A program made the translations under genes and the position numbers. 64,000 bases of DNA from Rubrivivax sp. (GTDB taxonomy: Bacteria > Pseudomonadota > Gammaproteobacteria > Burkholderiales > Burkholderiaceae_C): NCBI GenBank assembly GCA_022842595.1, contig JALHPF010000011.1:62001-126000 (forward strand). The letters are read 5' to 3'. The notes beneath the pieces were generated by a model that had not been told where the DNA came from, did not search any database, and saw only the letters and a list, made by a program, of their open reading frames with translations. Every line of letters starts with the position of its first letter. Within the stretch, counting starts at the first letter, position 1. Of the stretch, positions 48,891-58,032 are shown piece by piece.

Positions 48891-48904
48891 TTGACTTAGC
48901 TCAA
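48891..48904. promoter_or_regulatory. FNR-like site, hyp side
   Basis: TTGAC-ttag-CTCAA, two mismatches. On the minus strand a GATACC hexamer (48863-48868) lies 32 bp away, toward the hyp operon. Weak but correctly spaced. Confidence 0.45.
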
Positions 48905-49021
48905 GGCAGGTGGAACTACTCCCTTTGTCCCGGTGGAGCCACTGCCGACTGCGCTCGCGTCATGAGCGCTTTGACAACACCTGTGCCGATGGGCCGCGAC
49001 GGCCCCAGGCGCTGATCGAAC

Positions 49022-49035
49022 TTGATCTGGATCAG
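49022..49035 (+). promoter_or_regulatory. FNR-like site, hox side
   Basis: TTGAT-ctgg-ATCAG, one mismatch. GAGACT at 49057-49062 lies 31 bp downstream, 74 bases before the hoxK start. Confidence 0.6.
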
Positions 49036-49135
49036 AGCTTATGCGCACCAGAGGAAGAGACTCGCAACCGGGTTGCCGCCATCCCGTCCATCCGGAATGC
49101 CGCAGTGCAACCTGAGACAACCCGAGGACGTCCAA

Positions 49136-50233
49136 ATGACCGAGACCTTCTACGAAGTCATGCGCCGGCAGGGCATCACCCGCCGCAGCTACCTCAAGTT
49201 CTGCAGCCTCACTGCCGCGTCGCTGGGCCTGGCGCCGGCCTTCGCGCCACGCATCGCGCACGCCCTGGAGACCAAACCGCGCACCCCCGTGCTGTGGCTG
49301 CACGGCCTGGAGTGCACCTGCTGCACTGAATCGTTCATCCGCTCGGCGCACCCGCTGGCCAAGGACGTCATCCTGTCGATGATCTCGCTCGACTACGACG
49401 ACACCATCATGGCTGCCGCCGGTCACCAGGCCGAGGCCGCGCTCGAGCAGGTGATGAAGGAATACAAGGGCAACTACATCCTGGCCGTCGAAGGCAACCC
49501 GCCGCTCGGCGAGGACGGCATGTTCTGCATGCCCGGCGGCAAGCCCTTCGCCGACAAGCTCAAGCACGTGGCGAAGGACGCCGCCGCCGTCATCGCCTGG
49601 GGCTCGTGCGCCAGCTGGGGCTGCGTGCAGGCCGCCAAGCCGAACCCGACCACCGCAGTGCCGATCAACAAGGTCATCACCGACAAGCCCATCATCAAGG
49701 TGCCGGGCTGCCCGCCGATCGCCGAGGTGATGACCGCGGTCGTCACCTACTACGCCACCTTCGGCAAGATCCCCGAGCTCGACCGCCAGGGCCGGCCGAA
49801 GATGTTCTACAGCCAGCGCATCCACGACAAGTGCTACCGCCGGCCGCACTTCGACGCGGGGCAGTTCGTCGAGAAGTGGGACGACGACGGCGCCAAGGCC
49901 GGCTACTGCCTCTACAAGATGGGCTGCAAGGGCCCCACCACCTACAACGCCTGCAGCACGACACGCTGGAACGAAGGCGTCAGCTTCCCCATCGCCAGCG
50001 GCCACGGCTGCATCGGCTGCAGCGAAGACGGCTTCTGGGACAAGGGTTCCTTCTACGACAGGCTGACCACCATCACCGACTTCGGGGTCGAGGCCAACGC
50101 CGACACGGTCGGCTTGGTGGGTGCCGGCGTCACGGGTGCCGCCGTGGTGGCCCACGCTGCGGTCAGCGCCATCCAGCGCGCGTCAAACCGCAGCAAGACC
50201 CAAGCCGATAACAGCAACAAGGTAGAGAGCTGA
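49136..50233 (+). CDS. hoxK: [NiFe]-hydrogenase small subunit, O2-tolerant membrane-bound type
   Basis: 365 residues. Tat signal with TRRSYLKF (~16-23) exports the folded dimer. Around the proximal cluster the sequence reads ECTCC and GSCASWGC, giving six cysteines instead of four: the [4Fe-3S] proximal cluster that makes group 1d hydrogenases O2-tolerant. Medial and distal cluster motifs follow ([44 protein letters not shown]), then a C-terminal membrane helix (~325-345). ATG 49136 is chosen because the Tat motif begins properly after it. Confidence 0.96.
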   Translation: MTETFYEVMRRQGITRRSYLKFCSLTAASLGLAPAFAPRIAHALETKPRTPVLWLHGLECTCCTESFIRSAHPLAKDVILSMISLDYDDTIMAAAGHQAEAALEQVMKEYKGNYILAVEGNPPLGEDGMFCMPGGKPFADKLKHVAKDAAAVIAWGSCASWGCVQAAKPNPTTAVPINKVITDKPIIKVPGCPPIAEVMTAVVTYYATFGKIPELDRQGRPKMFYSQRIHDKCYRRPHFDAGQFVEKWDDDGAKAGYCLYKMGCKGPTTYNACSTTRWNEGVSFPIASGHGCIGCSEDGFWDKGSFYDRLTTITDFGVEANADTVGLVGAGVTGAAVVAHAAVSAIQRASNRSKTQADNSNKVES

Positions 50234-50235
50234 TC

Positions 50236-52029
50236 ATGGCCGTCATCGAGACCCAAGGCTTCAAGCTCGACAACAGCGGCAGGCGCATCGTCGTCGACCC
50301 GGTCACCCGCATCGAAGGCCACCTGCGCGTCGAGGTGAACCTGGACGACAAGAACGTCATCCGCAACGCCGTCAGCACCGGCACGATGTGGCGCGGGCTG
50401 GAGGTCATCCTCAAGGGCCGCGACCCGCGCGACGCCTGGGCCTTCGTCGAGCGCATCTGCGGCGTCTGCACCGGCACGCACGCGCTGGTGTCGGTGCGCG
50501 CGGTGGAAGACGCGCTGAAGATCGCCATCCCCGACAACGCCAACGTCATCCGCAACCTGATGCATGCGACCTTGTACGCGCATGACCACCTCGTTCACTT
50601 CTACCACCTGCATGCACTCGACTGGGTGGACGTGGTCAGCGCACTGAGCGCCGACCCGAAGAAGACGAGTGAACTGGCGCAGAGCATCAGCAACTGGCCG
50701 CTGTCCAGCCCCGGCTACTTCCGCGACCTGCAGAACCGGCTGAAGAAGTTCGTCGAGAGCGGCCAGCTCGGCCCCTTCCGCAACGGCTACTGGGGTCATC
50801 CGGCCTACAAGCTGCCGGCCGAGGCCAACCTGATGGCCGTGGCGCACTACCTGGAAGCACTCGACTTCCAGAAGGAGATCGTCAAGATCCAGACCATCTT
50901 CGGCGGCAAGAACCCGCACCCGAACTGGCTGGTGGGCGGCGTGCCTTGCTCGATCAACCTCGAGGCCACCGGGGCCGTGGGCGCGATCAACATGGAACGC
51001 CTGAACATGGTGGCCAAGATCATCGACGACACCATCGCCTTCATCGACAACGTCTACGTGCCCGACCTGCTGGCCATCGCTTCGTTCTACAAGGACTGGG
51101 GCGCCATCGGCGGCGGCATCTCCAGCATGAACCTGATGAGCTACGGTGAGTTCCCCGACATCGCCAACGACCAGGGCGAGAAGAGCCTGCTCATGCCCCG
51201 CGGCGCCATCATCGGCGGTGACCTGAAGACCTTCCACGCGGTCGACCTGAAGGACCCCTCGCACATCCAGGAGTTCGTCAACCACAGCTGGTACAAGTAC
51301 GGCGACGAAACCAAGGGCCTGCACCCCTTCGACGGCGTCACCGAACCCAGCTTCGTGCTGGGTACCGGCACCAAGGGCAAGAAGACCGCCATCGAGCAGA
51401 TCGACGAGAGCGCCAAGTACTCGTGGATCAAGTCGCCGCGCTTCAAGGGCCACGCGATGGAAGTGGGCCCGCTGGCGCGCTACGTCATCGGCTACGCCAA
51501 GGGCATGCCCGAGTTCAAGGAACCCGTGGACATGGTGCTGAAGAAGCTGGACGTGCCCATCACGGCGCTGTTCTCCACGCTGGGCCGCACGGCGGCGCGC
51601 GGGCTCGAGGCCTCGTGGTCGGCGCACAAGATGAAGTACTTCTACAACAAGCTGATGGCCAACCTGAAGGGCGGCAACTTCGCCACCGCCAACATCGACA
51701 GCTGGGAGCCCCGCACCTGGCCGGCCACGGCGCAAGGCGCCGGCTACTGCGAAGCTCCGCGTGGCGCCCTGGGCCACTGGATCAAGATCAAGGACACGAA
51801 GATCGACAACTACCAGTGCGTGGTGCCCACGACCTGGAACGCCGGCCCGCGTGACACCAAGAACCAGATCGGCGCCTACGAAGCCGCGCTGATGAACACG
51901 CCGATGGCCAAGCCCGATGAGCCGCTGGAGATCCTGCGCACCCTCCACAGCTTCGACCCCTGCCTGGCGTGCAGCACGCACGTGATCTCGCCGCAGGGCG
52001 AGGAAATCACCCGCGTCCCGGTGCGCTGA
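50236..52029 (+). CDS. hoxG: [NiFe]-hydrogenase large subunit
   Basis: 597 residues with both NiFe ligand motifs, [10 protein letters not shown] near 74 and DPCLACSTH near the end. The tail after that histidine ([15 protein letters not shown]) is the extension removed by HoxM after nickel insertion. Two bases after hoxK. H2 is oxidised to protons and electrons that pass through HoxK to cytochrome HoxZ. Confidence 0.97.
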   Translation: MAVIETQGFKLDNSGRRIVVDPVTRIEGHLRVEVNLDDKNVIRNAVSTGTMWRGLEVILKGRDPRDAWAFVERICGVCTGTHALVSVRAVEDALKIAIPDNANVIRNLMHATLYAHDHLVHFYHLHALDWVDVVSALSADPKKTSELAQSISNWPLSSPGYFRDLQNRLKKFVESGQLGPFRNGYWGHPAYKLPAEANLMAVAHYLEALDFQKEIVKIQTIFGGKNPHPNWLVGGVPCSINLEATGAVGAINMERLNMVAKIIDDTIAFIDNVYVPDLLAIASFYKDWGAIGGGISSMNLMSYGEFPDIANDQGEKSLLMPRGAIIGGDLKTFHAVDLKDPSHIQEFVNHSWYKYGDETKGLHPFDGVTEPSFVLGTGTKGKKTAIEQIDESAKYSWIKSPRFKGHAMEVGPLARYVIGYAKGMPEFKEPVDMVLKKLDVPITALFSTLGRTAARGLEASWSAHKMKYFYNKLMANLKGGNFATANIDSWEPRTWPATAQGAGYCEAPRGALGHWIKIKDTKIDNYQCVVPTTWNAGPRDTKNQIGAYEAALMNTPMAKPDEPLEILRTLHSFDPCLACSTHVISPQGEEITRVPVR

Positions 52030-52046
52030 ACCCGGCGGAGGCGATC

Positions 52047-52736
52047 ATGACCCTGAGCACCCACGACAAGCTGTTTCCGGTCTACGTCTTCGAGGCGCCC
52101 GTGCGCATCTGGCACTGGGTGATGGCCCTGTGCATGGTGGTGCTGGCCGTCACCGGCTACCTCATCGGTTCGCCGCTGCCGTCGGTCGGCGGCGAGGCCA
52201 GCAACCATTTCCTCTTTGGCTACATCCGCTTCGCGCACTTCGCAGCGGCTTACATCTTCGCCGTCATGTTCGTCCTGCGCGTCGTGTGGGCCTTCATGGG
52301 TAACCGCTTTTCGCGCCAGATGTTCATGGTGCCCGTCGACATGTTCACACGTGAGTTCTGGCGCGGCTTCACCAGCCAGGGAAAGCACTACCTGTTCATG
52401 AAGCGCCACGCCGAACCCTGGCAGGGGCACAACCCCATCGCCGCGGCGGCCATGTTCTTCATGTACACCCTGGGCACGGTGTTCATGATCATCACCGGCT
52501 TTGCGCTGTACGGCGAGGGTTTGGGCATGGAGAGCTGGGCCTTCAAGATGTTCTCGTCCTGGGTGCTGCCGTTGCTGGGCTACAGCCAGAACGTGCACAC
52601 GCTGCACCACCTGGGCATGTGGTGGTTGCTGATCTTCACGATGGTGCACATCTACATGGTGTTCCGCGAAGACATCATGACCAACGAGAGCATCATCGGC
52701 GCCATGGTCAACGGCTGGCGGACGGTCAAGAAGTGA
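52047..52736 (+). CDS. hoxZ: Hydrogenase cytochrome b subunit
   Basis: 229-residue dihaem membrane cytochrome with four helices and histidines at the expected places (RIWHWVMAL, RFAHFAAAYIF, TLHHLGMWWLL, VHIYMVFRED). Passes electrons from HoxKG to the quinone pool. ATG 52047 follows GGCGGAGG. Confidence 0.95.
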   Translation: MTLSTHDKLFPVYVFEAPVRIWHWVMALCMVVLAVTGYLIGSPLPSVGGEASNHFLFGYIRFAHFAAAYIFAVMFVLRVVWAFMGNRFSRQMFMVPVDMFTREFWRGFTSQGKHYLFMKRHAEPWQGHNPIAAAAMFFMYTLGTVFMIITGFALYGEGLGMESWAFKMFSSWVLPLLGYSQNVHTLHHLGMWWLLIFTMVHIYMVFREDIMTNESIIGAMVNGWRTVKK

Positions 52737-53404
52737 TGTCGGCCGCAGCAGAGAGCTCTGCGCCGGCCGCCCGCGCTGGCGTGCTGGTTCTGGGCATAGG
52801 CAATGTGCTCTGGGCCGATGAAGGTTTCGGCGTGCGCGCCGTGCAGGCCTTGCACCAGCACTGGCAGATGCCTTCCGAGGTGAGCCTGGTCGACGGCGGC
52901 ACGCAGGGGCTGTACCTGCTGGACGCGGTCTGTGCCGCGGGCAGCGTCATCGTGCTCGACGCCATCGACTTCGCGCTGCCGCCGGGCACGCTGAAGGTCT
53001 TCCGCGACGCCGAGGTCCCGGTGTGGTCCGACACCGTGATGAGCCTGCACCAGGCCTCGTTCCAGGAACTGCTGTCGCTGGCGCGGCTGCGCAACCGCTT
53101 CCCGAGCCGCATCACGCTGATCGGCGTGCAGCCTGCCGTGCTGGACGACCTCGGAGGCAGCCTGAGCCCGCTGGTGCGCGCCCGCGTCGACGAGGCCGTG
53201 GCGCTGGCCGTGAGCGAATTGACCGCTTGGGGCGTGGCCGCCGTGCCACGCACCGCGCCGCCCGAGGACATGCTCAGCGCCGACGCCCTGGACCTGCACC
53301 GCTACGAAGGCGAACGCCCGTCGGCAGCCGACGCCTGCCGCGTCGGCGATGCGCGCTTCCTCAACCAGGTGCACGGCCCGGGCGGCGCGAGGGAGCACGC
53401 CTGA
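52736..53404 (+). CDS. hoxM: Hydrogenase large-subunit maturation endopeptidase
   Basis: 222 residues; HyaD/HybD family. VLGIGNVLWADEGFGVRA carries the first metal-binding Glu, LDAIDFALPPGTLK the Asp, and MSLHQAS the His. It trims the HoxG C-terminus once nickel is bound. Overlaps hoxZ by one base and hoxL by one. C-terminal ~60 residues are longer than E. coli HyaD. Confidence 0.92.
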   Translation: MSAAAESSAPAARAGVLVLGIGNVLWADEGFGVRAVQALHQHWQMPSEVSLVDGGTQGLYLLDAVCAAGSVIVLDAIDFALPPGTLKVFRDAEVPVWSDTVMSLHQASFQELLSLARLRNRFPSRITLIGVQPAVLDDLGGSLSPLVRARVDEAVALAVSELTAWGVAAVPRTAPPEDMLSADALDLHRYEGERPSAADACRVGDARFLNQVHGPGGAREHA

Positions 53405-53724
53405 TGTGCCTGGGCATCCCGATGCAGGTCACCGCCATCGAGCCGCACCACGCCTGGTGCGAAGTCGACGGCCAGCGCGAACGCCTGGACATGGCACTCG
53501 TCGGCCCACAGGCCCTGGGCACCTGGGTGCTGGCCTTTCAAGGAACGGCGCGCCAGGTGATGGGTGACGAAGAAGCGGCGATGGCCCGCGCCGCGCGCCG
53601 TGCGCTGGCCGAGGTGCTCGCCGGTGGCAGCGAAGTCGACGCTTTCTTCGCCGACCTCGTCGGGCGCAGCCCGGAATTGCCCGAACACCTCAGACCAGCC
53701 ACCCCGGAGAGGATCACGCCATGA
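53404..53724 (+). CDS. hoxL: HypC-like chaperone HoxL/HupF
   Basis: 106 residues starting MCLGIPMQV, with Cys2 as in HypC, and a longer C-terminus ending in a conserved-looking LAEVLAGGSEVDAFFADL. Dedicated to HoxG cofactor transfer in O2-tolerant systems. Confidence 0.9.
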   Translation: MCLGIPMQVTAIEPHHAWCEVDGQRERLDMALVGPQALGTWVLAFQGTARQVMGDEEAAMARAARRALAEVLAGGSEVDAFFADLVGRSPELPEHLRPATPERITP

Positions 53725-53779
53725 GCCGCCCGGCCGTTCCAAAGGCGAATTCCGCAGTGCGAAGCACGGAGGTTTCCTG

Positions 53780-54250
53780 ATGAGCCAGACCACCCTGCAA
53801 GCACCTGCCGTCGAACTGCACCCCCTGCTGTCACGGCTGGTGAGGGAGACGGGTGCCGCCACGCTGTCGGCAGAGAGCTTCGACGACTGGGCAGGACGGC
53901 CTGGATTGGCGATGGCGGTGTTTGCCGAGGACCCCGAGCGCTTCAAGGAGACGCTGGACCTGGCCGTCGTCGTGCCCGAACTGCACGTCGCCGGCGGACG
54001 GCGCTTCCGCGTCGGCCTGTTGCCGCCTGCAGCCTCGCGTGCGATCGCTCCGCGCTACGGCTTCGCACGCTGGCCGGCCTTCGTGATGCTGCGCGACGGC
54101 CAGTACCTGGGTGCAGTGGACGGCATCCGTGACTGGGACGTCTACACCGCAGAGCTCGTGCGCCTGCTGGCCGCTGCGCCGTCGCGACCGCCCACGGTGG
54201 GCATCCCGGTCAAGGCCGCCGACGCGCCCGACGGACCGGCCTGCCACTGA
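53780..54250 (+). CDS. hoxO: HyaE/HoxO-like hydrogenase accessory protein
   Basis: 156-residue thioredoxin-fold protein lacking active cysteines; ETLDLAVVVPELH and LLPPAASRAIAPRYGF are shared with the second copy at 40238. It acts on the small subunit before Tat export. GGAGG RBS before ATG 53780. Confidence 0.9.
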   Translation: MSQTTLQAPAVELHPLLSRLVRETGAATLSAESFDDWAGRPGLAMAVFAEDPERFKETLDLAVVVPELHVAGGRRFRVGLLPPAASRAIAPRYGFARWPAFVMLRDGQYLGAVDGIRDWDVYTAELVRLLAAAPSRPPTVGIPVKAADAPDGPACH

Positions 54251-54288
54251 GAGCCTCGAAAGACCTGAACCCTCCCGGAGCCCCGCTG

Positions 54289-55158
54289 ATGCAACCCCTC
54301 CACATCCCCATTCGCAACCTGATGCCCGAACCCACGGACGCCGTCGAGTACATGCCCATGCCGCGCGAGATGAGCACCTTCGAGATGCCGCGCCTGCCCG
54401 AACCCGGACCCGACACCGAAGTGGGCGACTTGCTCGTCGCGCGCGACGTGCTCGAAGTCTTCCTGGGCCACATGGCGCGCTGGCTGGCCGAAGGCGGCGA
54501 GCTGCCCGCGCTCGATCTCGTGGGCCTGCCCGCTGGCGCGCTGCGCGTGCTGAACGAAACCCTGGGTGAAGGCGAAGTCAGCGCCATCGTCGAAGCCGGG
54601 CACGAGATTCGTGTGCAGGAGACGGTGTTCTCGGGCGTCTGGCGCGAGCAGCACATCCGCGGCACGCAGCTGCTGCACGACTTCCTGCTCGGCGCACCGA
54701 TTCCGCCGGTGGTGGGTGCGCTGGCGGCAGAACGGGCGTCGACGCGGCTGCGCGGCCTGCCACTGCCGCCGGCCGCGATGAACGTGCCCGCCCTCGTCAA
54801 CGAACTGCAGGACGCCATGGACCGCGCCGGCCCCGACACGCCCGCGCACGTCATCAACCTGACGCTGCTGCCGCTGTCACCCGAAGATGCAGCCCACCTC
54901 GACGCACTGCTCGACGGCGGCTCGGTGGTGGTGCTGTCGCGCGGCTTCGGCAACTGCCGCATCAGCAGCACCGCGGCACGGCATGTCTGGCGCGTGCAGT
55001 ACTTCAACAACATGCAGACGCTCATCCTGAACACCATCGAGGTCATCACCATGCCCGAGGTGGCGCTGGCCGCGCAGGAAGACCTGGCCGAGACCCACGG
55101 CCGCCTGACCGACCTGGTGCAGTGGATGAGCGACTCGGTGAGCCCTGCGGCCGCCTGA
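54289..55158 (+). CDS. hoxQ: HoxQ/HyaF-like small-subunit maturation factor
   Basis: 289 residues of the HupH/HyaF family. YMPMPREMSTFEMPRLPEP at the start and SRGFGNCRISSTAARHVWRVQYFNN near the C-terminus are characteristic. Forms a complex with HoxO and the immature HoxK. Confidence 0.9.
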   Translation: MQPLHIPIRNLMPEPTDAVEYMPMPREMSTFEMPRLPEPGPDTEVGDLLVARDVLEVFLGHMARWLAEGGELPALDLVGLPAGALRVLNETLGEGEVSAIVEAGHEIRVQETVFSGVWREQHIRGTQLLHDFLLGAPIPPVVGALAAERASTRLRGLPLPPAAMNVPALVNELQDAMDRAGPDTPAHVINLTLLPLSPEDAAHLDALLDGGSVVVLSRGFGNCRISSTAARHVWRVQYFNNMQTLILNTIEVITMPEVALAAQEDLAETHGRLTDLVQWMSDSVSPAAA

Positions 55159-55202
55159 CCGGCCTGACCCGCCTGATTCCGCCTGATTCCGGCTCATCCC
55201 GC

Positions 55203-55412
55203 ATGTCTGCGCCCGACCCCGCCAGCCGACAGGCCACGATAGCCGCGCACACGCGCCTGGAGTGCAAGATCTGCTGGACGGTCTACGACCCGGCGCTGGG
55301 CGACGAGGTCTGGCAGATCCCGCCCGGCACGCCCTTCAGCGAACTGCCACCGCACTGGACCTGCCCGAACTGTTCCTGCGAAAAGCAGCACTTCCTCGTC
55401 CTGGATGACTAG
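55203..55412 (+). CDS. hoxR: Rubredoxin-like protein HoxR/HupI
   Basis: 69-residue rubredoxin with both CxxC pairs (CKIC and CPNC). In Ralstonia HoxR is needed to build the [4Fe-3S] cluster under high oxygen. Overlaps hoxT by eight bases. Confidence 0.93.
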   Translation: MSAPDPASRQATIAAHTRLECKICWTVYDPALGDEVWQIPPGTPFSELPPHWTCPNCSCEKQHFLVLDD

Positions 55413-55968
55413 CACCGACGCCCCTGCCGGGCCGCAGCCTCTGCCCTCCCCTGCGGCGGCACTGCAGACGCACTTCGATCACGTCATGCGGCACCAGATG
55501 GCGGGCGTGCCCATGCTGAACCCGGCGCTGCAGGTGCAGGCCCTGGGCTTCCGGCCCTGGGCAGAACACTGGCTGGGTGTGCTGGTGACGCCGTGGTTCA
55601 TGAACCTGGTGCTCTTTCCGCGGCTGCCCGCACACTGGCAGGCCATCGGTGAGCGCGAGAGCCGGCACTATGTCTTCCCGGCCGGCGTGTTCGAGTTCAT
55701 CGGGAGCCGCGACGCCGAACTGGGCGACTACCAGGCGTGCTCGCTGTTTTCGCCGATGTTCGAGTTCGGGGACCACGCCGCCGCCCACGACACGGCGCTG
55801 GCCGCGCTGGCCGCGCTGTTCGACCCCGCATCGCGGCCGGGCAGCGACGCGCCCGCCGCCAACCCCGTCAAGCCCGAGCCAGCCCACGCAGCCGCGGCAG
55901 CCAAGCCTGCGTTGAGCAAGCGCGACTTCCTCTTCGGCGGCAGCGCGCGGGGCCCGCGCGGGCCTTGA
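55405..55968 (+). CDS. hoxT: HoxT/HybE-family hydrogenase assembly chaperone
   Basis: 187 residues; HybE domain (MNPALQVQALGFRPW, LGVLVTPWFMNLVLFP, GVFEFIG-type strand, YQACSLFSPMFEF). The last ~50 residues are Pro/Ala-rich and end in LSKRDFLFGG. Helps HoxK assembly under oxygen. Last recognised gene of the hox operon. Confidence 0.9.
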   Translation: MTSTDAPAGPQPLPSPAAALQTHFDHVMRHQMAGVPMLNPALQVQALGFRPWAEHWLGVLVTPWFMNLVLFPRLPAHWQAIGERESRHYVFPAGVFEFIGSRDAELGDYQACSLFSPMFEFGDHAAAHDTALAALAALFDPASRPGSDAPAANPVKPEPAHAAAAAKPALSKRDFLFGGSARGPRGP

Positions 55969-56033
55969 AGAAGGCCACCCCGGCGCAGGTGCCACAGCGG
56001 CACGTGGGCCGACCGCCCTGTCGACCCGGCCCC

Positions 56034-56222
56034 ATGGCAAGCGAGCTTGCGTTGCGGCATGAATCATTCGGCAATATGTGCGACGCCCTGGCGGGCATTC
56101 CCGAGGTGCTGGCCGTAGGCCCCAGGACCGGCATCGCCGACTTCGAGCACTACGCCCGAAAGCACCGCCGTGCGCACGCCAAGCTGATATCGCTCAAACC
56201 CCGACCGGTGCGCGCTGACTAA
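56034..56222 (+). CDS. Possible small protein downstream of hoxT
   Basis: 62-codon frame starting ATG 56034, 65 bases after hoxT, with no clear RBS. The product (MASELALRHESFGNMCDALAG..., ISLKPRPVRAD) matches no family I know. Its last bases overlap the porin stop codon. It may be a relic of a further hox gene or a chance frame. Confidence 0.35.
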   Translation: MASELALRHESFGNMCDALAGIPEVLAVGPRTGIADFEHYARKHRRAHAKLISLKPRPVRAD

Positions 56223-57310
56223 AAGGCGTGCCGCAACCCCGCGGTGAAGCCGGATTGGCCCGTACCGACCTTGGGGTTGCTGCCCCCCGCACCGGCGCTG
56301 ACGGACAGCGCCAGGCTGCCCTCGTTGGACACGGCACCTGCCGTCGCGTACAGCGCAGTGCGGCGCGACAGCGCGTAGGTGGCGCGAGCGGCCAGCAGCC
56401 AGGCCCGGTCGGTGCTGCCCGCGTAGTCCAGGCGCAGCAACTCGCCGTCCAGCGTCAACGCCGGCGCAGCCGACCAGACGACGCCGGCGTACCAGAGGTC
56501 GCTGCGCGGCGTGCTTTGACTGGCCCCGTTGCGGCGCCTGACCACACCCAACGTGGTCTTGATGCTGCCGATCTTCACATAGCCATTGGCCGACACGCGG
56601 GTGTCGCTCAGGGCGGCCGACGACAGCCCGGCAAACGCGCCCGGCCCGCCGCGGATGGTGTCCCGGGCCCAAGCCACACCCCAGCTGGCAGCGTCGTAGC
56701 GCGCCAGAACCGACCACTCGCGGCAGGCCTTGGCGTCGGCCGCGAGCTCGCCCGGGCAATTCGTGCCCGCCGGGTTGCCGGCATTCACGGCATCGCGACC
56801 GAAGCTGTAGGTGGCCCCCAGCATCCAGCCGCCAAAGCTGCCCCGCCAGGCCAGTGCGTTGTCGGCGCGCGCGTTCGGGATGTAGGGGTCGAGTGAACCC
56901 GTGCCGTATATGGCCGGCCCGAGCACGTCGGACTCGAGGATCGACCAGAACAACATGGTGTACTGGCGGCCGAAGCTCACCGTGCCCCAGGGGCCGGACA
57001 CACCGACGAAGGCCTGTCGCCCGAACGCCCGCCCGCCCTGACTGAGGCCGCCGGTGTCGGGCACGAACCCCTGCTCGATGGTGAAGACCGCACGCAGGCC
57101 ACCGCCCAGGTCTTCCTGGCCCCGAAAGCCGATTCGCGACGGCACGCTGCCCGTGAGGCTGGGCATGCGCGTGAGCCCGCTGCCCGCGGGGCCGACCCGG
57201 GTGACGTGTTCCACCGCGGCATCGACAACGCCGAACACGGTGAGCGACTGCGCGCACGCGCCGACCGTGAACGCCGCGAGCAGGACAGGCAAAACGAGCA
57301 GACGATTCAT
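56219..57310 (-). CDS. General porin (Gram-negative 16-strand type)
   Basis: 363 residues with signal peptide (~1-20) and the burkholderial porin pattern: SLTVFGVVDAAVEHV, SRIGFRGQEDLGGGLRAVFTIEQGF, FGRQAFVGVSGPWGTVSFGRQ, and a C-terminal AGLRHAF ending in Phe as outer-membrane barrels do. It forms a diffusion channel. A TAG stop shares bases with the small + frame. An FNR-like site lies upstream with good spacing. Confidence 0.92.
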   Translation of the reverse strand: MNRLLVLPVLLAAFTVGACAQSLTVFGVVDAAVEHVTRVGPAGSGLTRMPSLTGSVPSRIGFRGQEDLGGGLRAVFTIEQGFVPDTGGLSQGGRAFGRQAFVGVSGPWGTVSFGRQYTMLFWSILESDVLGPAIYGTGSLDPYIPNARADNALAWRGSFGGWMLGATYSFGRDAVNAGNPAGTNCPGELAADAKACREWSVLARYDAASWGVAWARDTIRGGPGAFAGLSSAALSDTRVSANGYVKIGSIKTTLGVVRRRNGASQSTPRSDLWYAGVVWSAAPALTLDGELLRLDYAGSTDRAWLLAARATYALSRRTALYATAGAVSNEGSLALSVSAGAGGSNPKVGTGQSGFTAGLRHAF

Positions 57311-57378
57311 CGCGGGCGGGCAGTCATGTGGGACAGAACTCCGGCGCGACCGGACCGGCACGGCACCGCTAGGGGCCC

Positions 57379-57443
57379 ACTCTGCACAGAAAGTCCGCCT
57401 CCGGGATGATGCAGATCAAGGTCCCCGATCTGATTCAGATCAA
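57379..57443. promoter_or_regulatory. Tandem FNR-type sites between porin and cytochrome c
   Basis: ATGAT-gcag-ATCAA at 57406-57419 and CTGAT-tcag-ATCAA at 57430-57443, each one mismatch, 24 bp apart. Toward the porin, CAGAGT (57379-57384, minus) lies 31 bp from the first site. Toward cytochrome c, AAACAT (57442-57447) lies 32 bp from the first site; the second overlaps that -10 and could repress. Confidence 0.7.
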
Positions 57444-57590
57444 ACATCGACGTGATGGGCCTGCCGTGCTGCTTGTGGCCCCTGAGAATTCGGTACGCTG
57501 GCAGTCGGCCATGTCGGCGCACCGTTTGCGTCGCGCGTTGTCGTTGTTGGCTTGCTGCCACGTACCCTACCTTTTCCCGGAGATGAACCC

Positions 57591-57902
57591 ATGAGACTGC
57601 CCATCGCATTTGCCCTTGTCCTGGCCTGCGCAGCCAGTGCGGGTGTAGCCCAAGCCGCCACGGGTGACGAGGTGATCGCCGCGCAGAAGTGCAACAAGTG
57701 CCATACCGCCAAGACGACGAAGAAGGGTCCGTCCTTTGCGGACGTGGCTGCCAAGTACAAGGGCGACGCCGCCGCCAGCGCAAGCTTGTTCAAGGGCCTG
57801 AAGGCCGGCGGCAAGATGGGCGACGAAGACGACCACAAGAAGCTCGAGGTCTCCGACGACGAGATCCGCGCCGTCGTGGCCGTGGTGCTCGCTTCCAAGT
57901 AA
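57591..57902 (+). CDS. Small class I cytochrome c
   Basis: 103 residues, signal peptide (~1-22), one haem motif CNKCH near residue 34-38. Lysine-rich surface and a methionine in the GGKMGDEDD loop as likely sixth ligand. A soluble periplasmic shuttle between the NapC-like quinol dehydrogenase and MtrA is a natural guess. ATG 57591 follows CCGGAGA; an upstream in-frame ATG at 57552 only adds a non-homologous leader. Confidence 0.88.
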   Translation: MRLPIAFALVLACAASAGVAQAATGDEVIAAQKCNKCHTAKTTKKGPSFADVAAKYKGDAAASASLFKGLKAGGKMGDEDDHKKLEVSDDEIRAVVAVVLASK

Positions 57903-57956
57903 GGAGCCTTTGGCTTCGTGGTTTGCCCCAGTCCCGCGGCACCCGCCCGGCGCTTG

Positions 57957-57998
57957 TTGACGCAGCGCAAGTTGCGAGGCTGAGCGCGACCTTATGGT
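57957..57998 (+). promoter_or_regulatory. Weak FNR-like promoter before the NapC-like gene
   Basis: TTGAC-gcag-CGCAA at 57957-57970 (three mismatches) with TATGGT at 57993-57998, 32 bp centre to centre. Spacing fits; the site is degenerate. Confidence 0.4.
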
Positions 57999-58032
57999 CG
58001 CCCGATCGCCCGACACTTGATGGAGCTTGACG

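Larger units (their letters stand above)
48750..49135. other. Divergent control region between hyp and hox operons
   Basis: 386 bases without a gene. It holds two FNR-like sites (48891-48904 and 49022-49035). I found no sigma-54 -24/-12 element (TGGCAC-N5-TTGC), although hydrogenase operons of this family often use one, and no hoxA or hoxBCJ regulators are in the window. Confidence 0.6.

Noticed and set aside
48750-49135. Sigma-54 promoter for the hydrogenase genes
   Set aside because: Searched for TGGCAC-N5-TTGC in the divergent region by eye and found none; FNR-like sites fit better.
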